The notes: generated from the sequence alone by a model not told the origin. A stretch of 39,061 nt of DNA from Candidatus Saccharimonadota bacterium (GCA_017430725.1 JAFRMK010000004.1:1-39061); one strand, 5' to 3'; positions 5,878 to 14,105 are shown, numbered from the stretch's first letter. A program made the numbers and translations.

Positions 5878-7683
5878 ATGAGAAAGACATGGGCTTTTCT
5901 GCGAATAGTGGTGGTGGTCTTCGTGGCGAGCTTTTGTATTGGCATGGCGGCGAATGACGCTTATGCTGTTGACGGTGGAGATGGGGGCGAAGCGACGCCG
6001 GCCATAGAAGGTTCGCAAGATGACAACGATGAGGTGAGCGACAATGATGAAGCGCCTGATAATGTTGGCGCTGTTCCGACAGAAGGCGGCGAGGAGACGC
6101 CGGGCGAGGACGGGGCAGAGGACGATGAGTCCGAGGCCCAGGAGTGGGATGTGTCGAAATCAAAGGAAGCAACGGAGCTTGACGAAAACGGCCAAACCGA
6201 AGTCACGCTGTCTTTGCCGTCGAGCGAAGAGAACTTGGCAAGTGATATCGTGTTCGTGATTGATAATTCGAGCTGTAAATCCGAGACTATGAAAGATGGC
6301 TTGAAGCTGGTCGACGACTTGTATGCTCAGGTGCAAAATGATGACGGAACGAAGATAAAGATTGCAATCGTGGTCTTTAAGGGTGATTCGCAAGTAAAGC
6401 AAGAGCTGACGGAGCTGTCGGGTGATAACGTAGATGCGATGAAAGCTTTGATTACAGAGGGATACACGACGCCTCCGTTTGGTGGTTCGAATATTCATGA
6501 TGGCCTATTGAAGGCCGATGAGATTTTGAAGGCAGACACGGCAGTTACCGATGCGCGTAAGTATGTCATATTGGTGACGGACGGCCTGACGCGGTTGTGG
6601 ACTGCGGATGATGGCACGGTGATGGATATTTATTACCAGATGTACAGTGAGGTCGGGAACAAGGCGCAATATTGGGGCGAGCCGTCATCGTGGTCCGCGG
6701 TACGTGGCGTGAGAGACGGTAGCTATGCGATTCCTGGTGGCGATTGGGATAGCTATTTAGCGCAAGTTGAGGCATGGGTGGCGGCCGATGGCGATGATTA
6801 TGCCTATCCATTTAACGGAAAGAATATCTACAGCAGTACTGCAAGTTTGCCAGAAGACTTTGTCTATGTGCCGCACAACGACAAGAACCACGCCGTTTCG
6901 ATGGACCGGGCAATCTATGAAGCCTTGAAGCAGTGGCGCCAGATGGCGGAAAACTACCATGTTTATGCGGTTAAATCCGGTTCGAACAGTCCTTTGACGG
7001 TCGCGTTGATTGACGAGATGAACGGTGGGGAAGCGATGGACTTTACGAAGGTTGGTAAAGACATTTTGTACCTGTTGGGAAGCGGAAGCAAGGTGGTGGA
7101 TGTTATCGGTGAGGATTTCGATTTGCGCGATATGGACAGTTTCGAGCTGACCGTAACGGATGTTAACGGCGAGGCGAAACCGGCGCTGACGAAGAGTATT
7201 GAGGGTAAGGTCGTGAAGTTTGCGAACGCTGATGGTGGAGTTGAATTCACGATTGAGTACGATGCGGACGGCGAAAGCTTCACTTGGAACATTTTGCGGA
7301 GCATCTCTAATTTCGAACGAGTTTCTTTACGCTATGTATTGCAACTAGTTAACAAAGAAACCGCGGCGGGCGAATATACTGTTCCGACGAACGAAGTCGC
7401 AACGCTTTATCCGATTGACTCTGAAGGCAATGAACGCGAGGCGGAGGACTTTGAGCAGCCCTTTGTATCCTATGTCGTTGAAGAGGGCGAGCCGGGTAAA
7501 GGCGGCGACGACGAGATGGAGCCAGAAGAGACGCCGGCGGAGGTCGCGACTGAAGAAGTGGCCGGAGCGGTTAATTTGAATCCGAATACGGCGGATAGTC
7601 TGACGGCTGTCTTGGGCGTGGCACTGTTATCGGCGTTGGCTGGTGTGGCGGCGATTGTCTACGCTCGGCGCGCAGGAGCCTAA
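5878..7683 (+). CDS. Sortase-type cell-surface vWA-domain protein
   Basis: 601 residues. Signal peptide at 1-30 (basic MRK, hydrophobic core, ANDAYA cleavage region), a highly acidic low-complexity stalk (31-90), then a von Willebrand A domain: DIVFVIDNSSC (MIDAS D129, S131), GGSNI (S204 in the MIDAS Thr position) and VTDG (D235). The usual DxSxS has Cys133 in place of the last Ser. After a beta-rich region (about 370-530) and a second acidic linker, the C-terminus has NPNTAD, a membrane segment and RRAGA, which matches a sorting signal of NPxTx/LPNTA type that fits the class-B-like sortase encoded 1.6 kb downstream. Probably the adhesive tip of a surface fibre. Start chosen at ATG 5878 after GGGAGAAAG. 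Confidence 0.85.
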   Translation: MRKTWAFLRIVVVVFVASFCIGMAANDAYAVDGGDGGEATPAIEGSQDDNDEVSDNDEAPDNVGAVPTEGGEETPGEDGAEDDESEAQEWDVSKSKEATELDENGQTEVTLSLPSSEENLASDIVFVIDNSSCKSETMKDGLKLVDDLYAQVQNDDGTKIKIAIVVFKGDSQVKQELTELSGDNVDAMKALITEGYTTPPFGGSNIHDGLLKADEILKADTAVTDARKYVILVTDGLTRLWTADDGTVMDIYYQMYSEVGNKAQYWGEPSSWSAVRGVRDGSYAIPGGDWDSYLAQVEAWVAADGDDYAYPFNGKNIYSSTASLPEDFVYVPHNDKNHAVSMDRAIYEALKQWRQMAENYHVYAVKSGSNSPLTVALIDEMNGGEAMDFTKVGKDILYLLGSGSKVVDVIGEDFDLRDMDSFELTVTDVNGEAKPALTKSIEGKVVKFANADGGVEFTIEYDADGESFTWNILRSISNFERVSLRYVLQLVNKETAAGEYTVPTNEVATLYPIDSEGNEREAEDFEQPFVSYVVEEGEPGKGGDDEMEPEETPAEVATEEVAGAVNLNPNTADSLTAVLGVALLSALAGVAAIVYARRAGA

Positions 7684-7694
7684 TATAATAACAC

Positions 7695-7724
7695 AAAAAA
7701 TCCCTCGTTCTTGGGGGATTTTTT
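7695..7724 (+). terminator. Intrinsic terminator after the vWA gene
   Basis: AAAAAATCCC (7695-7704) pairs with GGGATTTTTT (7715-7724), closing with a T-run; it separates the vWA gene from the pilin-sortase genes. Confidence 0.9.
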
Positions 7725-7846
7725 GATGGCGGAAAAAACTGTTTCAAAAATAATGTACTCGTGCTTTTTTGTCGTTGCGTGAGGTGTTTAAATGGGGGCA
7801 CGAATTCATTGGCCGTGAGTCCGCTATAAGATAAAGAAGGAGGAAA

Positions 7847-8920
7847 ATGAAAAAATTTATGCAGAGCTTGGCGTTGTCTGTGATGGCGCTGGCGACAGCG
7901 ATGACTGGTGCGCCAGCGCTGGCCGCCGAAACGGGGATCACGAACGGGGCAAATAATGTCGTGGTAAGGCGAGAAGTGGCGGATTCGGTGAACCCGGTAT
8001 CGGCGACATTTATGTATTCGATGACGGCGGACGAGAGTAATCCGGCGGAAATTGGCGGATTAGCTAACTTTAGTTTGCAGTTGAGTGGTGCGGCGTCGAA
8101 TGGAGGCGTTTCGATGGGCGAAAAGGTGGTTAATTTATCGGATTTAAGCTTTACGAAAGTGGGCGACTATCGCATCATCATTCGCGAGATTGGTAGCTCG
8201 AACGAACAGAATTTTCCGGTAGATAATGAAAACTATTATGTTGTGTTTGTTGAAGTGCGTAATGAGATGGACGGAAGCAGGCCGACGGGCAATTTGGTGG
8301 CAAGCGTGGCGGACCAAGTGGCCGATAGTTACGGCGAAAAGCGCGACAAGGCGGTGTTTTGGTCGACGGCAAGACGAACACATATTGAATTGTCCAAGAC
8401 GGTTGCGGGAGATAACGCCGATTTGGACAAATATTTCAAATTCAGAATAGATTTCCGGAACGCAAGTCAGGGTGACGTCTTTTCGATAACGGGACAAGAC
8501 GAAGTCGTGGAATATAATGGTCAAAGTATCCGCACGCAAACGCAGTACGTGGTCGGCGAAGAGAACTATGTTTATCTGAAAGCCGGGCAGACTGTAGTTG
8601 TGGGTGAAAATGGGCAAAACGAATTGCCGATTGGTCTGGAGTACACGATTACGGAGCTTGATGCAGGCGATTATGAGACCTATATCGACGGAGGCGCAGA
8701 TGATGGAAAAGCTTCACGCCGAAAATTGACCTTGAGCGAATATGGCCCAAACAATAACGGTATGTCGTTTGCGGAAGAAAATATAACAAACTTTGAAAAC
8801 GTCAAAAATGGCGCAGTTTTGACGGGCGTGTCGACAGCGGTGCTGCCGTTTGTGGGAATAGTCCTACTTGGGGTGACGGCGGTTTTCGTCTATCGAGCGG
8901 TTTCGCGCAAAAAGAACTAA
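7847..8920 (+). CDS. Pilin-like surface protein with isopeptide-type domains
   Basis: 357 residues. Signal peptide 1-27 (MKKFMQ... ending ALAAE). Two Ig-like beta domains follow. The first (about 35-170) resembles Spy0128/FctA-type pilin repeats but has Arg where the bond-forming Lys is expected. The second (about 178-320) has all three elements of an intramolecular isopeptide bond: K184 in ELSKTV, E270 in YTITE and N318 in NFEN. The C-terminus has a hydrophobic segment (about 331-350) and RKKN tail, with only a loose sorting motif (VLTG, 324-327) before it. Likely shaft pilin or anchored fibre subunit, linked by the nearby sortase. AAGGAGG lies 4 bases before the ATG; TATAAG at 7825-7830 is a weak promoter candidate. 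Confidence 0.85.
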   Translation: MKKFMQSLALSVMALATAMTGAPALAAETGITNGANNVVVRREVADSVNPVSATFMYSMTADESNPAEIGGLANFSLQLSGAASNGGVSMGEKVVNLSDLSFTKVGDYRIIIREIGSSNEQNFPVDNENYYVVFVEVRNEMDGSRPTGNLVASVADQVADSYGEKRDKAVFWSTARRTHIELSKTVAGDNADLDKYFKFRIDFRNASQGDVFSITGQDEVVEYNGQSIRTQTQYVVGEENYVYLKAGQTVVVGENGQNELPIGLEYTITELDAGDYETYIDGGADDGKASRRKLTLSEYGPNNNGMSFAEENITNFENVKNGAVLTGVSTAVLPFVGIVLLGVTAVFVYRAVSRKKN

Positions 8921-8932
8921 ATTTAACTTGCT

Positions 8933-8961
8933 GGGCCGTCGCTTGTTATGGGCGACGGCCC
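8933..8961 (+). other. Stable intra-operon hairpin
   Basis: Perfect 10-bp GC-rich stem GGGCCGTCGC/GCGACGGCCC (8933-8942/8952-8961) with a 9-base loop between the pilin stop and the SipA-like gene. No T-run follows, so it may be a processing or mRNA-stability element that lets the pilin be made in excess over the downstream enzymes. Confidence 0.6.
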
Positions 8962-8972
8962 GGTTCGAATAG

Positions 8973-9290
8973 ATGTTGAAAATTGAAAAACGGTGGCGGG
9001 ACAGACTTGATTGGTGGTGCGTGGGGCGGATTTGGATGCTTTTGGTGGCGTTTTGGCTATGTTTTGGTTGGGCGTTAGGGTTTTATCGCGCAAATGGCGA
9101 AGAAGGGGGCGGTTTACGTGATGGCGATCTGGTGATTTACGATAAAATTGTTCGGCAATATGGCTACGAAGATGCGGTGTTATATGAGAAAGACGGCGTG
9201 CGAGTTAGCGAATATGCTGCGATGAATGGAGGGGAACTGCGAGGTAGGATATTGGTTTTGCTGAGAGTGCGAGGGGTAGGCGATGAATAG
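8973..9290 (+). CDS. SipA-like non-catalytic signal peptidase homologue
   Basis: 105 residues: one membrane segment (about 20-37), then LRDGDLVIYDKI, which matches the GDLV region of S26 signal peptidases, YEDAVLYE, and a C-terminal GRILVLLRVRG that matches the family's GxxxxxxxxRG end. The catalytic Ser that normally sits a few residues before GDLV and the Lys of the YxKRV motif are both absent. Non-catalytic signal-peptidase-like proteins (SipA) are encoded in streptococcal pilus islands and are needed for pilus assembly, so a chaperone-like role with the pilin and sortase is reasonable here. ATG 8973 has no visible ribosome site. The assignment is moderate because the protein is short. Confidence 0.6.
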   Translation: MLKIEKRWRDRLDWWCVGRIWMLLVAFWLCFGWALGFYRANGEEGGGLRDGDLVIYDKIVRQYGYEDAVLYEKDGVRVSEYAAMNGGELRGRILVLLRVRGVGDE

Positions 9291-9315
9291 TTTGTTGCAT
9301 TGACTGGAGGTGGGC

Positions 9316-9990
9316 TTGCGAAGAATGTGGGCGGTGGTGCTAGCGGCGATGTTGGCGGTGAGCGGTTATGTTATATGGGATGCGGAGTTCGTAGCGCAAA
9401 GTGCTGTCGTCTTTGCGGACGATGCAGCGGTCGGCGAATCGCTGAAGGCGGCAAGTGCGCAAAGCAAGAATCTGGCGGGGTGGATTAAAATAGACGAAAC
9501 AAAGATTAATCAGCCAATTATGCAGGGAGCGGACAACGATTATTATCTAAGACATAATTATCGAGACGAGTATGCGACGGCAGGGAGCGTCTTTTTGGAT
9601 TATCGTAACGCAAAGGACTGGAGCGATGATTTTTCGATTGTTTATGGGCATCGGATGGATGGGCGATTGATGTTTGGCGATGTGCGTTCGTTTGAGGATG
9701 ATGAGTTTTTTGCTGAGCACGAATGGGGCAGCTTGAGTAGCGATACGAAAAATTGGCGCGTGCATGTTCTGGGCTATGCCGTAATAGACGCAACAGAGAA
9801 ACTATATAGCGTCAAATCTTTTTCGAGGGGAAGAAACCAGGACGTGTTGAGGCTTATCGGGCAGAAAAAGCTACAATGGCGCGATGGATATGAGGGCGGA
9901 AGCTTGGTGTTGTTGTCGACTTGTGACAATAACTCGCGCTTATATAGGGATGTTTTGTTGGTAGAATTGCGGGAGGAAGATGGTGCATAA
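9316..9990 (+). CDS. Class-B-like sortase (surface-protein transpeptidase)
   Basis: 224 residues. An N-terminal membrane segment (about 4-22) is followed by the sortase barrel: IDETKINQPIMQG, YLRHNYRDEYATAGSVFLDYRNA, FSIVYGHRMDGRLMFGDV (catalytic His) and SLVLLSTCDNNSRLYR (catalytic Cys and Arg). The GHRM...MFGDL and LSTC...xR signatures are of the SrtB type, which favours NPxT-like sorting motifs such as the NPNTAD seen in the vWA protein. GGAGG at 9306-9310 fits a TTG start at 9316; GTG 9310 overlaps the ribosome site and ATG 9325 would be 14 bases away. It is the last gene of the pilin operon and would anchor or polymerise the two surface proteins. Confidence 0.92.
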   Translation: MRRMWAVVLAAMLAVSGYVIWDAEFVAQSAVVFADDAAVGESLKAASAQSKNLAGWIKIDETKINQPIMQGADNDYYLRHNYRDEYATAGSVFLDYRNAKDWSDDFSIVYGHRMDGRLMFGDVRSFEDDEFFAEHEWGSLSSDTKNWRVHVLGYAVIDATEKLYSVKSFSRGRNQDVLRLIGQKKLQWRDGYEGGSLVLLSTCDNNSRLYRDVLLVELREEDGA

Positions 9991-10015
9991 AAAATGACCG
10001 CACGGTCATGGTTTT
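9989..10015. terminator. Shared bidirectional terminator
   Basis: ATGACC/GGTCAT stem (9994-9999/10004-10009) flanked by A-run and T-run, serving the sortase gene on + and tRNA-Ala on -. Confidence 0.8.
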
Positions 10016-10091
10016 TGGTGGAGTGTAGGAGATTCGAACTCCTGACCTATTGATTGCGAACCAATCGCTCTACCAACTGAGCTAACACCCC
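10016..10091 (-). tRNA. tRNA-Ala(CGC)
   Basis: 76 nt with encoded CCA. Acceptor GGGGTGT/ACACTCC contains the G3-U70 pair that identifies alanine tRNAs. The anticodon loop TTCGCAA gives CGC (reads GCG). T-loop TTCGAAT. Confidence 0.95.
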
Positions 10092-10101
10092 ATCGGGACT
10101 T

Positions 10102-10107
10102 ATTATA
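10102..10107 (-). promoter_or_regulatory. Extended -10 box for tRNA-Ala
   Basis: TGC-TATAAT on the minus strand, 10 bases before the tRNA start. Confidence 0.75.
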
Positions 10108-10138
10108 GCATAATAGAGAGGAATCGGGGAGATGATGC

Positions 10139-10144
10139 TATAAT
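10139..10144 (+). promoter_or_regulatory. Extended -10 box for the gene at 10219
   Basis: TGC-TATAAT; transcription from about 10151 leaves a leader of roughly 68 bases. It contains a very short ATG ORF (10159, encoding MNWFF then stop), which may be chance. Confidence 0.65.
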
Positions 10145-10218
10145 GATGGGGAGAGTTTATGAACTGGTTCTTTTAGGGATGACAGAACGAGTGGCGCGCT
10201 TTTGCAGGGGGTGTAACT

Positions 10219-10692
10219 ATGCAAAACGAGCTTACAAGCATTATCAAAGACACGATGGTGACTGCCAAAATGATGGGCCTGGTGGAGCATGTCGACGGAA
10301 AATGGCGACTGTATCTTGAGGACCTGCTGTCCTATTATGGACGGAGCAGCAGTTTGGTGTTAGTGACCGATGCAAATGGCAACCGTCAGGCCTCATGCGA
10401 GTTGTGGGGCGGAAAATACAGCGTAAAGCTGTTGGCGATGGACAAGACTCTGTTTGAGTGGGACGACGACCATGGTCCATCATACTTGAACATTGAAGTT
10501 GTGCGTCACCAAAAACATGTGTCTAATGTCATATACAGTAAGCGTATCGAGTCCGAGAAATATGGCGTGAAATATGCCTGCGAGGAATTGGACGTGGATG
10601 TTGACGCTAGGCAGCTTGCGCAGCTGTTTGCGGTTTTGGGCGATGTAGCAGACAATTATGCCGATTGGCGACCACACGAACAGTCATCCTAA
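10219..10692 (+). CDS. Conserved-type hypothetical cytoplasmic protein
   Basis: 157 residues, acidic, with no membrane segment or signal peptide. It has a helical N-terminus (1-25), a central mixed region with strand patterns (SSLVLVTDANGNRQASCELWGGKYSVKLLAM), and a helical C-terminus (DARQLAQLFAVLGDVADNYADW). No catalytic motif can be assigned. GGGGGTG lies 6-7 bases before ATG 10219. It is a single-gene unit ending at a strong terminator shared with the converging glycosyltransferase. Function not recognised. Confidence 0.7.
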   Translation: MQNELTSIIKDTMVTAKMMGLVEHVDGKWRLYLEDLLSYYGRSSSLVLVTDANGNRQASCELWGGKYSVKLLAMDKTLFEWDDDHGPSYLNIEVVRHQKHVSNVIYSKRIESEKYGVKYACEELDVDVDARQLAQLFAVLGDVADNYADWRPHEQSS

Positions 10693-10697
10693 AGACG

Positions 10698-10729
10698 ATT
10701 CCCGAGCCAGTTTGGTTCGGGAATTTTTT
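10698..10729. terminator. Terminator between converging genes
   Basis: 11-bp stem ATTCCCGAGCC/GGTTCGGGAAT (10698-10708/10714-10724, one G-T pair) followed by T-run on +. On the minus strand the T-run is shorter. Confidence 0.88.
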
Positions 10730-12197
10730 AATCGCGGCGGAACTCGCGGGCGACGAATTTTTCGGTGCGAAAAGTGTTGGTGTTTTGGAAGGCGCGGAGG
10801 TCATAATCTGGCGTGTCCGTTGCGTCGGCTGGTAGGATTAGCCAGAAATGGTCTTGGTGGCGGATGAAATCGGCGGTATTTTCAAGGTAGTTTGCTTGAT
10901 AGTTGCGGATGGGTTCAAGTGAGCTCCAGACGACGTCCATGTCGGCGGAGTAGCAAGGATAATCGGGCGTTTCGTAGAAAAAGAGATTGTAATAGTCCAT
11001 GGGGTCGACATGGGCAAGCACGGGTGCTGGCGTGCTGTAGGCGTGAATTGCGGTTGTGATGGCGCGGGGATTTGTGTCGTTGTCGCGCGTGTCGGCTTGC
11101 ACGAGGCCAATGCCGGCGCAGATGAGGCAGCAGACGACGAGCAGACCGGCGGTAAGACGGTGGTTTGTTTGATGTGACCAGGCGATAATGAGGCCAAGCA
11201 GGGCCCAGACGAGCGAAGCGGAATAGGCGACATAGCGCGTGACATAGGTTGGCTTAAGCGGTGGCAGGGAGAGCATGATGAGTAGTAGCGGTGGGAGCAG
11301 GATTAGTAGGGCGAGAAAAACGAAATTAGCGGAGCGACGTGGGCGGTTTTTACAGAGTAGGTATCCGGCAAGGGTCAGCGTGGCGAGGATAGGGACGATG
11401 AGCCAATTGCTGGCCGCAGTGGCATCGTGCAAGGTGAGACTTTCGGAGAAGAAGCTCAGTGGGGTGCTGAGATTGACGGATGGTATCCAGAAACCGCCCT
11501 GCACGCTGTGTAATTGATTGAAGAATGTGGGTAGCCAAGGTAGAAAACAGGCGACAGCGAGCGGATAGACCCAAAAAACATGGGGCTGGAAGCTGGTTTT
11601 GCGAAAATAGTAGGCAATATATGCAAGGTGGGCGAGCCAGGCGAGAGCAGTGAAGTAGTGCGTCCACATGCCGAGTGCGATGATGAGGGCGTAGCCGAGC
11701 CAGGCCGGCCAGCGTTTGTTGCGAAGCGCTGTGTCGAGTAGCAGGGTGGCGCCGAGCATGATGACGAAAACGAGAGCGTACATGCGCATTTCTTGGCTGT
11801 AACGGATGAAGATTGGCGATATTGCCAGGGCGAATGTGGCGAAATTGGCGCTTTTGGCGCCAAACCAACGACAGAGGAGGCGATTGGCCAAGACGATGGC
11901 GATTGCGCCAAAGAAGACGCTCATGGCGCGAAGCGCAAAATCTGAGGTGCCGAAAATGAGTGACCAGATTTTTAAGCAAAAATAATAGACTGGCGGATGG
12001 ACGTCGAGGGCGGTCATCTGCCAGATTTGGCTGAAGTCGCCGCGGATGAGATAGGCGGAGTAGGCCTCATCAAACCAGATAGTAGTGCGAAGGTTAAGCG
12101 CGGCGAAAATGACGAACAGTAAGAGAGATATGACGAGTATCGCTTTGCTTGTAGTGGGAAATATGGTAGAATTATGATGCTGTTTTGATTTGTGCAT
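10728..12197 (-). CDS. GT39-type membrane glycosyltransferase (PMT/ArnT-like)
   Basis: 489 residues with a run of about ten hydrophobic segments (first at about 20-38). The first periplasmic loop has WFDEAYSAYL, whose Asp-Glu matches the catalytic acid of GT39/GT83 enzymes, followed by DVHPPVYY, another family signature. Such enzymes use polyprenyl-phosphate sugars to glycosylate proteins or lipids on the outer face of the membrane. The C-terminal part (about 390-489) is soluble and outside. ATG 12197 is preferred to one 27 bases upstream because the extended -10 TGC-TATTAT ends 9 bases before it, the arrangement seen at many starts here. C-rich codons reflect the G-rich + strand. Confidence 0.87.
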   Translation of the reverse strand: MHKSKQHHNSTIFPTTSKAILVISLLLFVIFAALNLRTTIWFDEAYSAYLIRGDFSQIWQMTALDVHPPVYYFCLKIWSLIFGTSDFALRAMSVFFGAIAIVLANRLLCRWFGAKSANFATFALAISPIFIRYSQEMRMYALVFVIMLGATLLLDTALRNKRWPAWLGYALIIALGMWTHYFTALAWLAHLAYIAYYFRKTSFQPHVFWVYPLAVACFLPWLPTFFNQLHSVQGGFWIPSVNLSTPLSFFSESLTLHDATAASNWLIVPILATLTLAGYLLCKNRPRRSANFVFLALLILLPPLLLIMLSLPPLKPTYVTRYVAYSASLVWALLGLIIAWSHQTNHRLTAGLLVVCCLICAGIGLVQADTRDNDTNPRAITTAIHAYSTPAPVLAHVDPMDYYNLFFYETPDYPCYSADMDVVWSSLEPIRNYQANYLENTADFIRHQDHFWLILPADATDTPDYDLRAFQNTNTFRTEKFVAREFRRD

Positions 12198-12206
12198 TAT
12201 ATTCAA

Positions 12207-12232
12207 ATAATAGCATAAGCGCACATTATAAA
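12207..12232. promoter_or_regulatory. Divergent promoters: GT39 gene (-) and tRNA-Thr (+)
   Basis: Minus strand: TGC-TATTAT (12212-12207), 9 bases before the GT39 ATG. Plus strand: TATAAA (12227-12232), 12 bases before tRNA-Thr(GGT). Confidence 0.6.
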
Positions 12233-12244
12233 TAAGGGATGCGT

Positions 12245-12320
12245 GCCGCGATAGCTCAGTTGGTAGAGCGTCGCCATGGTAAGGCGAAGGTCACCGGTTC
12301 AAGCCCGGTTCGCGGCTCCA
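12245..12320 (+). tRNA. tRNA-Thr(GGT)
   Basis: 76 nt with encoded CCA. Acceptor GCCGCGA/TCGCGGC, anticodon stem TCGCC/GGCGA around ATGGTAA giving GGT. T-loop TTCAAGC. All stems are perfect. Confidence 0.96.
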
Positions 12321-12333
12321 TTTCAAAACAGCC

Positions 12334-12368
12334 TCTGCTCTGGTAAAATCTGCCAGAGCAGATTTTTT
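12334..12368 (+). terminator. Terminator of tRNA-Thr(GGT)
   Basis: 10-bp stem TCTGCTCTGG/CCAGAGCAGA (12334-12343/12353-12362) and six T. Confidence 0.92.
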
Positions 12369-12381
12369 GTGGTCCTCAACT

Positions 12382-13308
12382 CTATTTCAAAAACCCGTTG
12401 ATGATTTGAGATTCGGCTTGGCGCTGGGTGAGGCCGAGCGTCATGAGTTTAGTGAGTTGCTCGTTGGCGATTTTGCCGATGGCGGCTTCGTGGATAAGGG
12501 TGGCGTTGACGCTTTGGGCGTCGAGCGCCGGGGTGGCGGTGACCTGGGCATGGTCCATGATGATGGCGTCACATTCGGAATGGCCGCGACAGTTGGCGGC
12601 GCCAATGATGTGAGAGGAGAAGTTTTGAATTGAGTGGTCTTGCGCAACGGCGCGGGAGACGATGTCAGCCGAGGCGGCATCCTTGCGCAGAGTAACGACA
12701 ATATCGCTCACCGCATTCTGCCGGCCATGCGTGAAGAGGCGTTCTTTTATGACGATGTGGGCGTTTTCGGCAAGTTCGGCTTCGGTGTGGCGGTGCGTGG
12801 AGTCGACGCCCTTAATTTGTTCGAGCAACAATTCGGCGGTGCTGTTTTTGGCGAGGAAGAGGCGCGTGGTGGGGTTGAGAATCTTCTGTGCGCCAGGGCC
12901 AGTGCCGTAGTGCTTTTCGATGTACGAAATATGGGAGTTTTTACCGACATGAAAACTGTGAATTCCGTCATGAATAGAGTTGTCGGCGCCGCAGTTATAG
13001 ATGCCGCAACCGGCAACGATAGTAACGTCCACGTTGTCGCCAATGAAAAAATCGTTATAGACGGCTTCTTTGAGTCCGCTGGCGCTGATGATGACGGGAA
13101 TATGAATAACTTCGCCCTTGGTGCCAGACTTAATATTAATGTCGATGCCGCGGTGGCGGCCGGTTTTAGGCGAAATGTCGATATTGGCGGTGCTGTGGCG
13201 GCTGATAGATTTGCCATTGACGCGGAAGTTGTAGGCGCCGGCCGGGATACCGTTGATGTCGGCGACATCTTGGAGTAATTGACGTTCGATGTCGTCGAGG
13301 CTCAGCAT
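12382..13308 (-). CDS. SufB/SufD-like Fe-S scaffold protein (SmsB-like)
   Basis: 308 residues with the right-handed beta-helix core of the SufB/SufD family: ADNSIHDGIHSFHVGKNSHISYIEKHYG, DIVVTLRKDAASADIVSRAVAQ and, near the end, GHSECDAIIMDHAQVTATPALDAQSVNATLIHEAAIGKI, which is the conserved C-terminal signature with Cys and His/Glu near the SufB cluster site. It is much shorter than SufB (about 470-490) or SufD (about 420) and fits the compact B subunit of minimal SufBC (SMS-type) systems. It would form the scaffold on which SufC drives cluster assembly. GGAGGAAT precedes ATG 13308, which overlaps the end of sufC by 7 bases. No sufD, sufS or sufU is in the window. Confidence 0.88.
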   Translation of the reverse strand: MLSLDDIERQLLQDVADINGIPAGAYNFRVNGKSISRHSTANIDISPKTGRHRGIDINIKSGTKGEVIHIPVIISASGLKEAVYNDFFIGDNVDVTIVAGCGIYNCGADNSIHDGIHSFHVGKNSHISYIEKHYGTGPGAQKILNPTTRLFLAKNSTAELLLEQIKGVDSTHRHTEAELAENAHIVIKERLFTHGRQNAVSDIVVTLRKDAASADIVSRAVAQDHSIQNFSSHIIGAANCRGHSECDAIIMDHAQVTATPALDAQSVNATLIHEAAIGKIANEQLTKLMTLGLTQRQAESQIINGFLK

Positions 13309-14006
13309 GATAATTCCTCCAGTCGGGGCAGTACTTTGGTGGCGGTTCCCTGGTCGACGATACGGCCGTCGCGTAGGACGATGATGCGGTCGGCGATTGT
13401 CATCAGTTTCTTTTGGTGCGAAATTATCAGTAGAGACCGAGAGTCGTCGGACTTTTGCAGTTTTTTGAATACTTGCATGAGGCGGTTGAAACTCCAGATA
13501 TCGATGCCGGCCTCTGGTTCGTCGAAAATCGTGAGCGGGGCATGGCGCGCGATGACGGAGGCGATTTCGATGCGTTTGAGTTCGCCGCCAGAGAGCGAAT
13601 CGTCGATTTCTCGTGCCAGGTATTGTGCGGGGTCGAGCCCGACTTGTTTGAGATACTTGTCGATGCGAGCGGTTTTGGTTTGATAGAGTGATTGTTCGCC
13701 TGTACTGGCGATGAACAATAAGTCTTGAACCGTTACGCCCTTGAAGCGGACGGGTTGTTGGAACGAGAATGCGATACCGGCCTTTGCGTGGTCGGTGCAA
13801 GATGATTTGGTGAGGTCGGTGTCGTTGAAAAAAATATGGCCCGAGCTGGGCTGTTCGACGCCGGCAATGAGTTTGGCGAGGGTAGATTTGCCACTGCCAT
13901 TGGGGCCAGTTATGACAATAATTTCGCCAGCCGAGACATCAAATGAGATGTTTTGCAGGATTTGACGTTTGGGGGTCGAAAAACACACATCGTTCAGGGT
14001 TAACAT
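13302..14006 (-). CDS. sufC: SufC Fe-S assembly ATPase
   Basis: 234 residues of the ABC-ATPase type. Walker A GPNGSGKST (near 35-43), Q-loop FSFQQPVRFKG, signature LSGGELKR, Walker B TIFDEPEAGIDIWS (the Glu after Asp is present), H-loop IISHQKKL. The sequence between Q-loop and signature and the EPEAGID variant are SufC-like. It energises cluster assembly on the SufB-like scaffold encoded next. ATG 14006 is chosen over TTG 14015 because AGGA (overlapping the CCA end of tRNA-Val) is then about 10 bases away. The gene begins 13 bases after tRNA-Val with no terminator between, so both are probably on one transcript. Confidence 0.93.
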   Translation of the reverse strand: MLTLNDVCFSTPKRQILQNISFDVSAGEIIVITGPNGSGKSTLAKLIAGVEQPSSGHIFFNDTDLTKSSCTDHAKAGIAFSFQQPVRFKGVTVQDLLFIASTGEQSLYQTKTARIDKYLKQVGLDPAQYLAREIDDSLSGGELKRIEIASVIARHAPLTIFDEPEAGIDIWSFNRLMQVFKKLQKSDDSRSLLIISHQKKLMTIADRIIVLRDGRIVDQGTATKVLPRLEELSC

Positions 14007-14019
14007 AGTAAACAATTCC

Positions 14020-14096
14020 TGGTGGGTCGCGAGGGGCTCGAACCCCCGACCTTCTCGGTGTAAACGAGACGCTCTAGCCAGCTGAGCTAGCGACCC
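14020..14096 (-). tRNA. tRNA-Val(TAC)
   Basis: 77 nt with encoded CCA. Acceptor GGGTCGC/GCGACCC, anticodon stem TCTCG/CGAGA around TTTACAC giving TAC. T-loop TTCGAGC. Confidence 0.96.
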
Positions 14097-14105
14097 ATAC
14101 TATAT

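Noticed and set aside
12634-13278. 214-codon + strand frame antisense to the sufB-like gene
   Set aside because: The minus strand encodes clear SufB-family motifs; the + frame is a compositional shadow.
13309-13800. N-terminal extension of the sufB-like frame
   Set aside because: It runs antisense-frame through sufC with Arg/Pro/His-rich content; GGAGGAAT and ATG 13308 mark the real start.
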